Positions 33,759-43,080 of a stretch of DNA of 64,000 bases are shown here, piece after piece (the stretch's first letter is position 1; every line of letters starts with the position of its first letter). The notes under the pieces are model-generated. The model did no database searches, was not told the DNA's origin, and was given only the letters and a program-made list of their open reading frames with translations. This DNA comes from Acidobacteriota bacterium (GTDB lineage Bacteria; Acidobacteriota; Thermoanaerobaculia; UBA5066), in the NCBI GenBank assembly GCA_016716715.1, contig JADJVE010000001.1, positions 434,001 through 498,000 of the forward strand, in the 5' to 3' direction. Made by a program: the position numbers and the translations under genes.

Positions 33759-35417
33759 ATGAGCGCCGGACGCTGGCGACGTCCGTCCCTTGCGGCCGTC
33801 GCCGCGCTTTGCGGCTGCTTCGCCGTTTCGGCCGCGGCGCAGGCACCGCTGTCTTCACCTTCTAAGAGCTCTTCCTCTTCGTCCCCTTCCGCCGACTTCA
33901 TCCGCGTCTCGACGGTCGAGCCGCTGCCGCCTCCGATCGCGGCGGCCGTTGCGGCGCTTCGCGCTCCGGCGCTCGCCGCGCACGTCGGGTTCCTCGCGTC
34001 GCCCGCACTCGAGGGCCGCGGCCTCGCGGCGCGCGGTCTCGACGCCGCCGCCGAATACGCTGCGGCCCACCTCGCGCTCGCCGGGATTCCGCCGCTTTCG
34101 GAGAAGACGTACTTCCAGCCGGTGCCGCTGCGCGAGATCACGGCCGGGACCGGCGCGATCGAGGTCGAGCGGCGGCGCGGGGACGACGTCGACCGCCGTG
34201 CCTTCCTGTCTGGCGTGGACGCGCTGATCCCGCAAATCCCGGCGCGGAGCTTCACGGGAACCGTCGTCTTCGCAGGCTACGGCATCCGCGAGACGGCGCC
34301 GGAACGCGACGACTACCGCGGCCTCGACGTGAAGGGAAAGATCGTCGTCCTCCTCGGCGGCGCGCCCGAAGGCGCCGCCTGGCGGACGCCGGCGCTCGTG
34401 GAGCGCTGGGCCGCGGAGAAGGCCGACGACCGGTACACGGCCAAGCGGGAGCTCGCGCAGCGACTCGGCGCGCTCGCGGTCCTCGCGGTCGAGGGCGACG
34501 ACTGGGCCACGAAGATCCTGCCGAAGAACAAGCCCGACGAGAAGACGTTCTGGCGCCTCGCGGACGACGGGCTCGACGCCGACGGGATCCTCCTCGCCCG
34601 GGTCTCGCCGGCCGTGGGCGCGGCGCTGCTCGGCGGACCCGCCGCAGGGGCGCCGCGCGCGCTGCCGGGCGTGACGGTGACGCTCCGGACGAGCGGGAAA
34701 GAGCGGACGCTCGTCGCCCGGAACGTCGCCGGAGTCCTCGCGGGCTCGGACCCGAAGCTCGCGGGCGAGGCCATCGTCCTCGGCGCGCACCTCGACCACC
34801 TCGGCATCGTGGACGGCACGATTCATCCGGGCGCCGACGACAACGCCTCCGGCGTCGCCGCGCTCCTCGAGATCGCGCGGGCCTTCGCCGCCTCGCGCGA
34901 GCGGCCGAAGCGCACGCTCGTCTTCGTCTTCTGGACCGGAGAAGAGGAGGGGAAGTTCGGCTCGGCCCACTGGGTCCGCCACCCGCTCTGGCCGCTCGCG
35001 AAGACGGCGGTCTACATGAACCTCGACATGATCGGGCACCCGTGGACGCCCGACGAGATGCAGAAGCTCGTGGCCGACGCGGGGCTCGCGGACGGCGGGC
35101 GCTTTCTCGAGGGCCTGAAGCCCGCGGACTTCGCCGAGCCCGGAGTCGCCGACTTCGCGCCCGACCTCGGGCCCGTTCTCGCGCAGGCCGCGCGGGGGAT
35201 CGGCGTGTCCCTGCACCTCGACCGGACGCCGGGAGTCCACGGCGGGAGCGACTACCGCGACTTCGCGCGCGCGCGCGTCCCGTTCCTGCGTTTCTTCGGG
35301 AACTTCTTCAAGGGCTACCACGAGCCCCTCGACACGCCCGCGGAGGTCGACGCGCGCGAGGTCGAGAAGACGGCGCGGCTCGCCCTCGCGACGGCCTGGC
35401 TGCTCGCGGACCGCTGA
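33759..35417 (+). CDS. Secreted M28-family aminopeptidase
   Basis: 552 aa. ATG 33759 opens a signal peptide (MSAGRWRRPSLAAVAALC, cleaved near AAAQA). The middle has a PA-like inserted domain (TGTVVFAGYGIRETAPERDDYRGLDVKGKIVVLL). The peptidase core carries the cocatalytic zinc ligands in GAHLDHLG, PGADDNASG and TGEEEGKFGS, then NLDMIGHP and the last His in FKGYHEPLDTP. It removes N-terminal amino acids from peptides outside the inner membrane. It is the last gene of the transporter/M14/racemase cluster, 41 bases after the racemase, separated by the tandem repeat. Confidence 0.9.
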   Translation: MSAGRWRRPSLAAVAALCGCFAVSAAAQAPLSSPSKSSSSSSPSADFIRVSTVEPLPPPIAAAVAALRAPALAAHVGFLASPALEGRGLAARGLDAAAEYAAAHLALAGIPPLSEKTYFQPVPLREITAGTGAIEVERRRGDDVDRRAFLSGVDALIPQIPARSFTGTVVFAGYGIRETAPERDDYRGLDVKGKIVVLLGGAPEGAAWRTPALVERWAAEKADDRYTAKRELAQRLGALAVLAVEGDDWATKILPKNKPDEKTFWRLADDGLDADGILLARVSPAVGAALLGGPAAGAPRALPGVTVTLRTSGKERTLVARNVAGVLAGSDPKLAGEAIVLGAHLDHLGIVDGTIHPGADDNASGVAALLEIARAFAASRERPKRTLVFVFWTGEEEGKFGSAHWVRHPLWPLAKTAVYMNLDMIGHPWTPDEMQKLVADAGLADGGRFLEGLKPADFAEPGVADFAPDLGPVLAQAARGIGVSLHLDRTPGVHGGSDYRDFARARVPFLRFFGNFFKGYHEPLDTPAEVDAREVEKTARLALATAWLLADR

Positions 35418-35420
35418 GGG

Positions 35421-36671
35421 CTAGGGACCGAGCTCCACCTCGCCGTACCAGCCCTTCGAGACGATCTTCGTCCCGTAGGGCGCGGAGAGCCGCTGGAGGA
35501 GCTCGATGATCTCCTTACCTCTCTTCGCGTTCGCCAGGCGCGGGACGCCGTACAGGGGCCCCTCGTCGTCGATCGTCACGGGCACGAGCTCGATTCGCCG
35601 CAGCTTCTCCTTGTTCATCGTGAGCCGGACCACGACGCTCTCCATGACCTGGCGGGGGTCCCGGCGGTCCTTGAACGAGACGTTCGTCGGGCGCTCGATC
35701 TCGGAGTCCCGCTGGTGGACGATGTCGGCGGGGATCCTCTTCGGGGTCCTGTACTGGTAGATGAAATCCCCGAGGCTGTAGAAGATGGGCTTGCCCTTGT
35801 AGATCTCGATGCCCCGGAGGACGTGGGGGCCGGTTCCGAGGACGAGATCCGCTCCGGCGTCGACGGCCCGGCGGAACGTGATTTCCTCGTTCTTCGGCGT
35901 CGTGTCCTGGATGCCGAAAGCCCGGGAGTGGCTGACGTCGTGAACGTGCAGCGAGACCAGGACGACGTCGTTGTGCCTCTTCGCGAGGACGACGTCGTCC
36001 TCCATCGCCTTCACGTCGTCCTCGATCGGGCCCTCGACCGCCTCGACCTTCCCGTCCTCTTTCGCCACGAGAATCACGGCCGGGTTGATCGTGGCAAGGC
36101 AGGGCCCCGCGGGGTCGGCGCAGCGGTAGCGGTCGGTCCAGTAACGCATGTACGAGAGGAGCGCGAGACGCGTCTTCTGGCCCTGGATCTTCTTCCGCGC
36201 GGGCGCGCGCGCCTCGGCGAGCGTGCGCCCGGCGCCGGCGAACGTGATCCCCGACTGCTCGAGGGCCTTCATGGAGTCCAGGAGACCCGGCGTGCCGAAA
36301 TCGAGCGCGTGATTGTTGGCAAGGCTCACGAGGTTGATCCCCGTCGCGGCCACTTCCCAGGCGAACTCCCGGCCCACGCGGAAGTTGTAGAACGGCTTCT
36401 GCAGCTCGGGGTGCTCGTTGATCGAGAACTCGAGGTTTCCGTACGCGACGTCCGCCTCGTGCAGGAGCCGGAGGAGGTTCCGGTGATCGGGCTCGGGCAG
36501 GCCGCTGATCTTCTCGTTGAAGATCATGTCGCCGACGGCCGTCACGATGACGTCGCCCGGCTCTTCCCGGAGGAGCCGGGTGACCCGGTCGTCCCACGGG
36601 GCGGCCTCGGGCGCCTGTGCGAAGGCCGCTGCCGATCCGGCGAGGAGAACCGCGAGGAGCGCGGCTCTCAC
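35421..36671 (-). CDS. CapA-like metallophosphatase-fold protein
   Basis: 416 aa starting at GTG 36671 (RAALLAVLLAGSAAAFAQ signal peptide). The CapA/PgsA fold is shown by TAVGDMIFNEKIS, YGNLEFSINEHP, INLVSLANNHALDFG, VSLHVHDVS and GADLVLGTGPHVLRGIEIYKGKPIFYSLGDFIYQ, which hold the metal ligands. CapA proteins take part in poly-gamma-glutamate capsule formation in some bacteria, but many secreted homologues have unknown substrates. No capB or capC is here. The start overlaps the cyanophycinase stop by four bases, so they form an operon. A link to breakdown or handling of poly-amino-acid polymers is inferred. Confidence 0.88.
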   Translation of the reverse strand: MRAALLAVLLAGSAAAFAQAPEAAPWDDRVTRLLREEPGDVIVTAVGDMIFNEKISGLPEPDHRNLLRLLHEADVAYGNLEFSINEHPELQKPFYNFRVGREFAWEVAATGINLVSLANNHALDFGTPGLLDSMKALEQSGITFAGAGRTLAEARAPARKKIQGQKTRLALLSYMRYWTDRYRCADPAGPCLATINPAVILVAKEDGKVEAVEGPIEDDVKAMEDDVVLAKRHNDVVLVSLHVHDVSHSRAFGIQDTTPKNEEITFRRAVDAGADLVLGTGPHVLRGIEIYKGKPIFYSLGDFIYQYRTPKRIPADIVHQRDSEIERPTNVSFKDRRDPRQVMESVVVRLTMNKEKLRRIELVPVTIDDEGPLYGVPRLANAKRGKEIIELLQRLSAPYGTKIVSKGWYGEVELGP

Positions 36672-37549
36672 TTGCGCACGCTCCGCGAGTTCAGGTCGAA
36701 GACTTCTCCCGGCAGGAGGACGTGGACCTTCAGCCCGTGGACGCCGAGCAGGTCTTTCCCGGCCGCGTCCGGCTGACGGGCGACGACCGCGCCCGCGGCG
36801 TCGAAGACCATCACGGAGCTCTTGCCCATCACCTGGAACGTGCGGTCCGGACGCACCCAGATCGCCGACGTCTCGTCCACGCCGACGCCGAGGAGCTCGG
36901 GGTGCTCGAGGATCACGGAGAAGAGGCGGTTCTCTCGCTGGCGCTTGACGAAGTGCTGGTCGACGACGACGCCGGGGAAAAAGCCGAGCCCCTCGAGGAT
37001 CTCGACGCTCTTCGCCCGGATACCGGTGAAGTCGCCTTCGCCCGTGATCATGAGCTTGCTCTGGCAGGCGGTCCCGGCCGAGGTGCCGCCGACGACGGCC
37101 CCGCCCACGTAGGCGTCCGCGATCGCCTTGCCGACCGGCGTGTCGAGGAGCGCCTTCGTGATGCGGACCTGGTCGCCGCCTCCGAAGAAGATGCCGCGCG
37201 CCTTGCCGGCGAGCTCGGCATAGTCGGTGCGCACGGCGTCCTCGCGCGTCTTGATCCGGAGCGAAACCATCTTCGTGCAGCCGTACTTCTCCCTGAACAG
37301 CTTCTCGTAGTAGTCGGCCGCGTCCTCCTCCGACGAGGCCGTCGGGATCGCGACGATCGGCGCGTCCGGCCCGCCGGCGAGCTCGACGAACTTCTTCATC
37401 GCGTCGTCCGGCTTTTCGCCGCCGCCGATCAGCACGAGGTTTCCGGTTCGCGCCGGGGGAGGAGCCGCCGCGGGGGCGGGGGCCTGGGCGCAGGCCAGCG
37501 AGGCGCAGAGGGACGCGAGGAGAATCGTCAGCGGGAGACGTGCCTTCAC
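36668..37549 (-). CDS. cphE: Secreted cyanophycinase-like S51 peptidase
   Basis: 293 aa with a lipoprotein-like or Sec signal (MKARLPLTILLASLCASLACA). Class-I-glutamine-amidotransferase-like serine peptidase fold: nucleophile Ser157 in GGTSAGTA, the phrase IFFGGGDQVRIT, and DQHF further on. Cyanophycinases cut the Arg-Asp polymer cyanophycin to beta-Asp-Arg; the exported form is called CphE. No cyanophycin synthetase is visible, which fits use of an outside polymer. The symbol rests on the family and on the export signal only. The stop overlaps the GTG of the CapA-like gene. Confidence 0.82.
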   Translation of the reverse strand: MKARLPLTILLASLCASLACAQAPAPAAAPPPARTGNLVLIGGGEKPDDAMKKFVELAGGPDAPIVAIPTASSEEDAADYYEKLFREKYGCTKMVSLRIKTREDAVRTDYAELAGKARGIFFGGGDQVRITKALLDTPVGKAIADAYVGGAVVGGTSAGTACQSKLMITGEGDFTGIRAKSVEILEGLGFFPGVVVDQHFVKRQRENRLFSVILEHPELLGVGVDETSAIWVRPDRTFQVMGKSSVMVFDAAGAVVARQPDAAGKDLLGVHGLKVHVLLPGEVFDLNSRSVRK

Positions 37550-37560
37550 GAGACCTCCGA

Positions 37561-37591
37561 AACAAAACGGGGGCGGCTTTCGGCCGCCCCC
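37561..37591 (-). terminator. Rho-independent terminator after the TonB receptor gene
   Basis: A perfect 9-bp stem GGGGGCGGC / GCCGCCCCC (37569-37577 and 37583-37591) with a 5-base loop. Read on the minus strand it is followed by GTTTTGTTT. It lies 22 bases past the receptor stop codon and before the cyanophycinase start, so it separates the two transcripts. Confidence 0.8.
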
Positions 37592-37613
37592 GCGATCCGA
37601 TCGGCTGGAAGAA

Positions 37614-40367
37614 CTAGAAGGTGAACCGCGCGCCGGCCCGGACCTGCCGCGGCTGCTCGATCGTGTAGGGGTCTCCGTAGTTGCTCGCCTTCGTCCAGGT
37701 CTGCCTCGACGACCGTGCGTCGTACGTGCCCCAGCGGTTGTAGTTGTCGAGGACCGTGCCCTTGTTCAGGACGTTGAAACACTCGAGCGAGAGCTCCAGC
37801 CTGCCGACGCCGGAAAAATTCATGCCCCAGGCGAGGCGCAGGTCGAGAAGATTCCGGTCGTCGAACTGCTCGGAGCCGCGCGAGACGAGCGTGATGTCGC
37901 GCCCGACGCTGGAGTTGTAGTTCAGGCCGCGGCTGACGCGCACGTACGGCGTCCAGTACTGGCCGGAGAGGTAGGTGTACTGGCCGCTCGCGACGAACCC
38001 GAGCGGCAGGTCCACGGCGCCGGAGAGCTTGAACTCCCATTCGCTGTAGGACAGGGCGATCCGGCCGTCGTAATTCGTGAAACCGTTCTTGTCGCGGTAC
38101 TCGTTCGCGTAGCCGCTGTTGCTCGCGATGTTCCCGTTCAGGTCCGTCCAGACGATCGAGGAGCGCAGCGACCAGCAGTTTGCATAGCGCTTCTCGAACC
38201 GGAGGACGAGCGAATCGTAGTCGCGGTAGCTTCCGTTGTCCGTGGTCAGGACGAACTGCGTCGGGGAGTTCAGGATGTAGATCGGGAGGTCGCCGCCCGT
38301 CAGCGGGTTGTTCTTGGCAATGACCGTCGTGTAGTCGTTCGTCGTGTCGACCATGGCCATCATGCTGCGGAACCGGCGGTCGATGAAGTCGAACCCGAGC
38401 ACGACGTCCTTGCTCATCTGGTGCTCGAGCGTGAAGATCGCCTCGTCGACGTACGGGTGGTTGATCGTGCCCATGGTCGCCGAGATGGACGTCTTCGGGT
38501 CGCAGTCCGTGTACCCGTTCGTGCTCGAATCCCAGTAGCAGTCCTGGTCGGGAATCGCCACGTTGCCCGAGACCTCGCGATCGTACATGTACGTGAACAT
38601 GCCGGAGTGGTACCGGCCCCAGTGCGCCTTGACCGCCGTGCGGGCGTTGCCGAAGACGTCCCAGACGATGCCGATGCGCGGGTCCCAGTTGTCCACCTTG
38701 TAGACGGAGGTGTTTCCGTAGCCGGACTGGAACCCTGCGTCGTAGTGGGTGTACCGGATTCCGGCGTTGATCGTGACGCGGTCGAGCCGCATCGAGTCCT
38801 GCGCGTAGAAGACGATGCCGGTCTGCTGGCCGTGGAGGTTGTACTCGCCCCAGCCGCGCTCGACGTAGTAGGGACCGCACGCCGGGTTCTTGAAGTACTC
38901 GCTGAGCCCTCCGGCGCAATCCCCCGAATAGTCGTAGTACGTGAAGCCGCCGTTGCGCAGCCACTCGTCCGACGCGGTCGCCGTCTCGTAGCTGCCGCCG
39001 AACTTGAAGGCGTGCGAGTCTTTCTTGCCGAAGAGGCCGTCTTTGTAGAGGCTCCAGGAACCGTCGAGCATCACGTTGTGGCGATGGTCGAACTGGTGGA
39101 TGTCCTGGTTGACCCAGGCGTAGCCCGAGTCCTCGTCGATGCGGCCCGGCTTGCTCGTCCCGCCGTAAGGAAGGTAGTCGTCCCGGCCGTCGTAACCCGT
39201 GAGCTTGAGGGCCAGGAAGTTGCTGGAGTTGGCGAGGTACTCGGAATTCAGGGCGAACGTCGCGTTCGGGCCGTCCTGCTTGCTGGACGCCTCGGGCAGC
39301 GTGTACGCGCTGACGCCCCGCCGCTCCTGGGTCACGGCATCGTATTCGCCCATGGCCGACAGGCGGAGTTTCTCGGTCGGCTGATACGTCAGCTTCCCGA
39401 GGAAGCGGGGGATCGTGCGATCCGTGTTGTCGAGCGCACCCACGGGCGTCGTGACCTGCTGCCAGTACTCACCGGAAGCGAAGAACCAGAGCTTGTCCTT
39501 CGCGATCGGCCCGCCGATGCTGACGGCCAGGTCCTGGAACTTGAACGTGCCCCCGTTGTCGAAGCCTTCCGGAGCGTTGTTCGAGGTCCACGCTTCGGGC
39601 TGGTAGTAGAACTCGACCCCGCCGTGGAACGTGTTGCCACCCGACTTCGTGACGCCGTTGATGATGCCGCCCGTGTAGGCGCCGTACTCGGCGTTCGCGC
39701 CGAGCCCGCTCACCTGGATCTCGTCCATCCACTGGATGCTCGGCAGCAGCCAGTAGCCGCCGCCGCCGGAGTCGGCGACGTTCACGCCGTCGATCGTGTA
39801 GGCGTTCTGGCGGGACTGCGTGCCGCCGTACGCGAGGATGGCGCTTCCGTTGCCCGTCACGTCCGCGTTCACTCCGGGCGCGGTCTTGATGATGCTGTAG
39901 TAGTTGCGCGGCAGGGGCTGCTTCTCGATGAAGTCCTGGCCGAAGTTGTTGGAGACCGCGTTGGACACGACGCTGACGATCGGCGCCTCGGCGGTGACCG
40001 TGACCTCCGTCTTGACCGAGTCGAGCCTGAGCTTCAGGTCGACGGCGAGCGCCTGGCCCAGCCCGACGCGGACGCCAGCCTGCTGGGTCTTTTTGAAGCC
40101 CGTCAGCGTCGCCTCGAGAAGATAGGTTCCCGGCGGCAGCGAGGGGAAGCGGTAGACGCCGCTGGAGTCGGTCGTCGTCGTCGCCTTCCCGCGCACGAGC
40201 GCGTCCGAAGACACCGACACCATGACGCCGGGAACGGCGAGACCCTGGTCATCCCGGACGACGCCCTGCAGGCTGCCGGTGAGGGAGCCCTGGGCGAGGG
40301 CCGGTCCCCCGAAGCCGAGCAGCAGGACCAGGAGCAGTCCGGCCGCGATGGAGATCTTCCGTGTCAT
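37614..40367 (-). CDS. TonB-dependent receptor with carboxypeptidase-like N-terminal domain
   Basis: 917 aa. ATG 40367 follows GAAGGAGGAAGC. Signal peptide (RKISIAAGLLLVLLLGFGGPALAQ), a carboxypeptidase regulatory-like beta-sandwich (GSLQGVVRDDQGLAVPGVMVSV ... YRFPSLPPGTYLLEATLTGFK, about 30-115), a plug (TIDGVNVADSGGGGYWLLPSI, about 120-240), and a 22-strand barrel ending in RAGARFTF. This Oar-like type imports large substrates across the outer membrane with TonB energy and is expanded in Acidobacteriota and Bacteroidota. No TonB box or SusD partner is seen. It is downstream of nothing obvious; a strong terminator follows it. Confidence 0.92.
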   Translation of the reverse strand: MTRKISIAAGLLLVLLLGFGGPALAQGSLTGSLQGVVRDDQGLAVPGVMVSVSSDALVRGKATTTTDSSGVYRFPSLPPGTYLLEATLTGFKKTQQAGVRVGLGQALAVDLKLRLDSVKTEVTVTAEAPIVSVVSNAVSNNFGQDFIEKQPLPRNYYSIIKTAPGVNADVTGNGSAILAYGGTQSRQNAYTIDGVNVADSGGGGYWLLPSIQWMDEIQVSGLGANAEYGAYTGGIINGVTKSGGNTFHGGVEFYYQPEAWTSNNAPEGFDNGGTFKFQDLAVSIGGPIAKDKLWFFASGEYWQQVTTPVGALDNTDRTIPRFLGKLTYQPTEKLRLSAMGEYDAVTQERRGVSAYTLPEASSKQDGPNATFALNSEYLANSSNFLALKLTGYDGRDDYLPYGGTSKPGRIDEDSGYAWVNQDIHQFDHRHNVMLDGSWSLYKDGLFGKKDSHAFKFGGSYETATASDEWLRNGGFTYYDYSGDCAGGLSEYFKNPACGPYYVERGWGEYNLHGQQTGIVFYAQDSMRLDRVTINAGIRYTHYDAGFQSGYGNTSVYKVDNWDPRIGIVWDVFGNARTAVKAHWGRYHSGMFTYMYDREVSGNVAIPDQDCYWDSSTNGYTDCDPKTSISATMGTINHPYVDEAIFTLEHQMSKDVVLGFDFIDRRFRSMMAMVDTTNDYTTVIAKNNPLTGGDLPIYILNSPTQFVLTTDNGSYRDYDSLVLRFEKRYANCWSLRSSIVWTDLNGNIASNSGYANEYRDKNGFTNYDGRIALSYSEWEFKLSGAVDLPLGFVASGQYTYLSGQYWTPYVRVSRGLNYNSSVGRDITLVSRGSEQFDDRNLLDLRLAWGMNFSGVGRLELSLECFNVLNKGTVLDNYNRWGTYDARSSRQTWTKASNYGDPYTIEQPRQVRAGARFTF

Positions 40368-40579
40368 CACGCTTCCTCCTTCTCGGAGATGAAAAGATAC
40401 GGATCGCCAGACCCGCGAATCGAGTTCTGTGGACAATCTGCCAGGGCGGGCGGTTTTGCAAGCTTCCGCGTGGCTCATTCTTGGAGCCGTGCTCCGGGCC
40501 TCGCCATGATGCAGGCGGCTCACGGGGGGGCGCAGGGCCGAACGCGGAACCGGCAGGCTCCGGCGTCCGTTGCTGGGAC

Positions 40580-41260
40580 ATGGGGAACGGGATCGGACCG
40601 AGGCTTTACTGCGCGTGGACGATCCTCGCGGTCGGCGGCTCGATCGCGCTGGCCGGGCTCACCGCCGAGAGCGTGACGCGCCTTCTCGTGCTCGGGTTCC
40701 TCGGCGTCCAGCTCGCCTTTCGCGAGCACCTCGTGGCGGCGCTGCCGGCTCTCGCGCCGGGAGCCCGGTTCGTCGCGCTGGGCACGCTCCTCGCCGCCGT
40801 GGTCGAGGGCTTCCACATGATCTCGACGCCCGTGTTCCTCTCGCTGCGCGTCGGCCCGGGGACTTCTTTCGCGCAAGGATCGAGGTTCTATGCGCTGGAC
40901 CTCCTCTTCACAGTGCCGGCCTACCTCGTGATCTTCACGGTGATCTGGCTCTTCGTCTCCCGGTACCGGTACGGGACGTGGACGTACGTCGTCGTGATGG
41001 GGTTCGCGCAGGCGATCGGCGACGGCGGCCTCTTCTTCTTCGCCAACGCGCCTGCGATGCTCGTCTTCCTCCCGTACCCGATGACGAATTACCACGCCGT
41101 CAACGTGCTCCCGTTCCTCGCGGTCCGCGACGGGCTGGAGCCGGGGCGGCCCGCGGGCGCCCGGGCGTGGCTCGTCGTCCCGGCCGTCGTCGGGACCTAC
41201 CTCGTCTGCGGAGCCCTGATCAGGATCGCGGGCCGGGCGTGCGGGCTGGAGCCGCGATGA
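40580..41260 (+). CDS. Multi-pass membrane protein of unknown family
   Basis: 226 aa with about six hydrophobic segments (TILAVGGSIALAGL, TRLLVLGFLGVQLAF, FVALGTLLAAVVEGFH, LLFTVPAYLVIFTVIWLFV, YVVVMGFAQAIGDGGLFFF, WLVVPAVVGTYLVCGALI). I do not recognise the family. ATG 40580 is the first start after an upstream stretch without coding character. The 3' end overlaps the convergent sortase gene by 41 bases. Confidence 0.65.
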   Translation: MGNGIGPRLYCAWTILAVGGSIALAGLTAESVTRLLVLGFLGVQLAFREHLVAALPALAPGARFVALGTLLAAVVEGFHMISTPVFLSLRVGPGTSFAQGSRFYALDLLFTVPAYLVIFTVIWLFVSRYRYGTWTYVVVMGFAQAIGDGGLFFFANAPAMLVFLPYPMTNYHAVNVLPFLAVRDGLEPGRPAGARAWLVVPAVVGTYLVCGALIRIAGRACGLEPR

Positions 41261-41924
41261 GCGGCGTCGCGCGGACGATCAACCGATGGGGCGCCGACCC
41301 GACGAAGTAGAACGGGTAGCACGTCACGAGCGTGACCGCGGGGCCGTCGGTTTCGTCGAGCACGGACACGTCGTCCGGGTCGACGATCTTCGTCCATGCC
41401 ACGGCGTACCGCGTCGTCTCTCGCGGCGTCTCGAGGACGATCTCGTCGCCGACGGCGACGTCCTTGAGAGCGCGGAAGAAGCCATCGCGGTGCGCCGAAA
41501 GGGCGACGTTGCCGGGCTCGCCGGGGCGCGCCGTGCCCTCGATCCAGCCGGCGCCGCGGTTGAGCGTCAGGTCGTCCGTGCCCTCGAGGACCGGGACGTC
41601 GATCTTCAGGCGCGGCATCCGCAGGAGGGCGAGCGGCGCGCGGCGGTCGGCCTCGAGGCTTTCCTTCCATTCCTTGACGCGCTTGTCCGACCAGAGCGAA
41701 ACGTCCACCGGCCCCTCCGCGAGCCGGGGAAGGGGCGCGGCGTCCGAGGCGGGAACGGGGCTCGCGGGTGTCGCGGTTGGAGCGAGGGCCCGCTCGGCGG
41801 TGCGCTGCTCCTCGAACCGCGCCCGGTCCCGCCGCGACCCGAGGATCGTGTGCAGCCGAGCCGCGGCCCAGATGCCGAGGAGAACGACGCCTACGGCGAT
41901 GAGGACGGTCCCGAGGCGCTTCAC
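41220..41924 (-). CDS. Sortase (class D/E-like) transpeptidase
   Basis: 234 aa: N-terminal membrane anchor (LGTVLIAVGVVLLGIWAAARL), a Pro/Ala linker, then the sortase beta barrel. The catalytic triad is visible as His145 in LSAHRDGFF, Cys202 in VTLVTCYPF and Arg214 in APHRLIV. Sortases cut LPxT-type signals and join the protein to another molecule; in diderms their targets are poorly known. The GTG start overlaps the stop of the Ca2+/H+ exchanger by four bases. The LPATAS tail of the 5286 gene product is a candidate substrate. Confidence 0.88.
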   Translation of the reverse strand: MKRLGTVLIAVGVVLLGIWAAARLHTILGSRRDRARFEEQRTAERALAPTATPASPVPASDAAPLPRLAEGPVDVSLWSDKRVKEWKESLEADRRAPLALLRMPRLKIDVPVLEGTDDLTLNRGAGWIEGTARPGEPGNVALSAHRDGFFRALKDVAVGDEIVLETPRETTRYAVAWTKIVDPDDVSVLDETDGPAVTLVTCYPFYFVGSAPHRLIVRATPLIAAPARTPGPRS

Positions 41925-43009
41925 AGCCACAGGAATGCCATCGCAACGATCGCGTAGACGACGAGGAGCTGGGCGCCCTCGAGCCAGTTCGACTCGCCGT
42001 CCGCCGCGATCTGGCCCGCGATGAGGACGGAGACGCCGAGGACCGCGACTTCGAACGGGTTGAAGAAGAGCGTCATCTCTTTCCCGAAGAGAAGCGAGAC
42101 GAAGACGAGGAGCGGCGCGACGAAGAGGGCGATCTGCTGACTCGAGCCGAGCGAGATCGCGAGAGACAGCTCCATCCGGTTCTTCGCAGCGGCCGAGACC
42201 GAGACGAGGTGCTCGGCGACGTTGCCGACGAGCGGGATGAGGACGATGCCGAGGAAGACCTCCGAGACGCCCGTGCGCCGCACGACGGGCTCGATGGCGC
42301 CGACGAGGAGCTCCGAGAGGACGACCGTCGCGAGGGTCGCACCGACGAGGACGCCCACCGCCTTTCCGAGGCTCCACGCGCCCTCGGGAGCGGACGCTTC
42401 GTCGTAGGTCACGCCGACCTCGGGCGCGATCCCGCGCGACGGCGTCGTGAGCGAGAAGACGAGCGAGAGCACGTAAACGAGCATCAGGACGCCCGCGACG
42501 CCGAGGGAGAGCCTGTCGAGGAGCGGGTCCGGCGACTCGGAGAGGAGCGGCAGGTGGCGCTGCACCTTGTGGACGACCTCGAAGAGCGTCGGGATCAGGA
42601 GCCCGATCACCGAGAGCAGCATCATCGTGGAGGCCGTGCCCGCCGCGCGCGGGTCGAAGCGCTGGAGCCCGTTCTTGAGCCCGCCGACGAGGAGCGACAG
42701 GCCGAGGATGAGGAGGAGGTTCCCGAGGATCGAGCCGACGATCGAGGCCTTGACGAGCTCGACCTTCCCGGCCCTGAGCGCGACGACCGTGATGATGAGC
42801 TCGGCGGCGTTCCCGAGCGTCGCGTTCAGAAGGCCGCCCACGCGCTCGCCCGTGCGGTGCGCGAGCTGCTCCGTCGCCTCGCCCATGGCGCCCGCGAGCG
42901 GGAGGAGGCCGAGGCACGCGAACACGAAAACGAGCGCGGGCGAGTGAAACAGCCACTCGGCGGCGAGCGCGAGCGGGACGAACGCGAGGAAAAGGCGGAG
43001 GATCTTCAC
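41921..43009 (-). CDS. Calcium/proton exchanger (CaCA/CAX family)
   Basis: 362 aa with about eleven membrane segments and the two alpha repeats of the family: GLLNATLGNAAELIITVVAL (near residue 60-80) and VGNVAEHLVSVSAAAKNRM (near residue 255), followed by GSSQQIALFVAPLLV. It exports Ca2+ against protons across the inner membrane. Encoded directly upstream of, and overlapping, the sortase gene; many sortases need Ca2+, so the pairing may be functional, but that is inference. Confidence 0.92.
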   Translation of the reverse strand: MKILRLFLAFVPLALAAEWLFHSPALVFVFACLGLLPLAGAMGEATEQLAHRTGERVGGLLNATLGNAAELIITVVALRAGKVELVKASIVGSILGNLLLILGLSLLVGGLKNGLQRFDPRAAGTASTMMLLSVIGLLIPTLFEVVHKVQRHLPLLSESPDPLLDRLSLGVAGVLMLVYVLSLVFSLTTPSRGIAPEVGVTYDEASAPEGAWSLGKAVGVLVGATLATVVLSELLVGAIEPVVRRTGVSEVFLGIVLIPLVGNVAEHLVSVSAAAKNRMELSLAISLGSSQQIALFVAPLLVFVSLLFGKEMTLFFNPFEVAVLGVSVLIAGQIAADGESNWLEGAQLLVVYAIVAMAFLWL

Positions 43010-43080
43010 GCCGCCGGATTCTACGGGTGACGGATGGACAGGACGCCCCGGGACGGCTAAAACGGAGGCGGGAGACGCCC

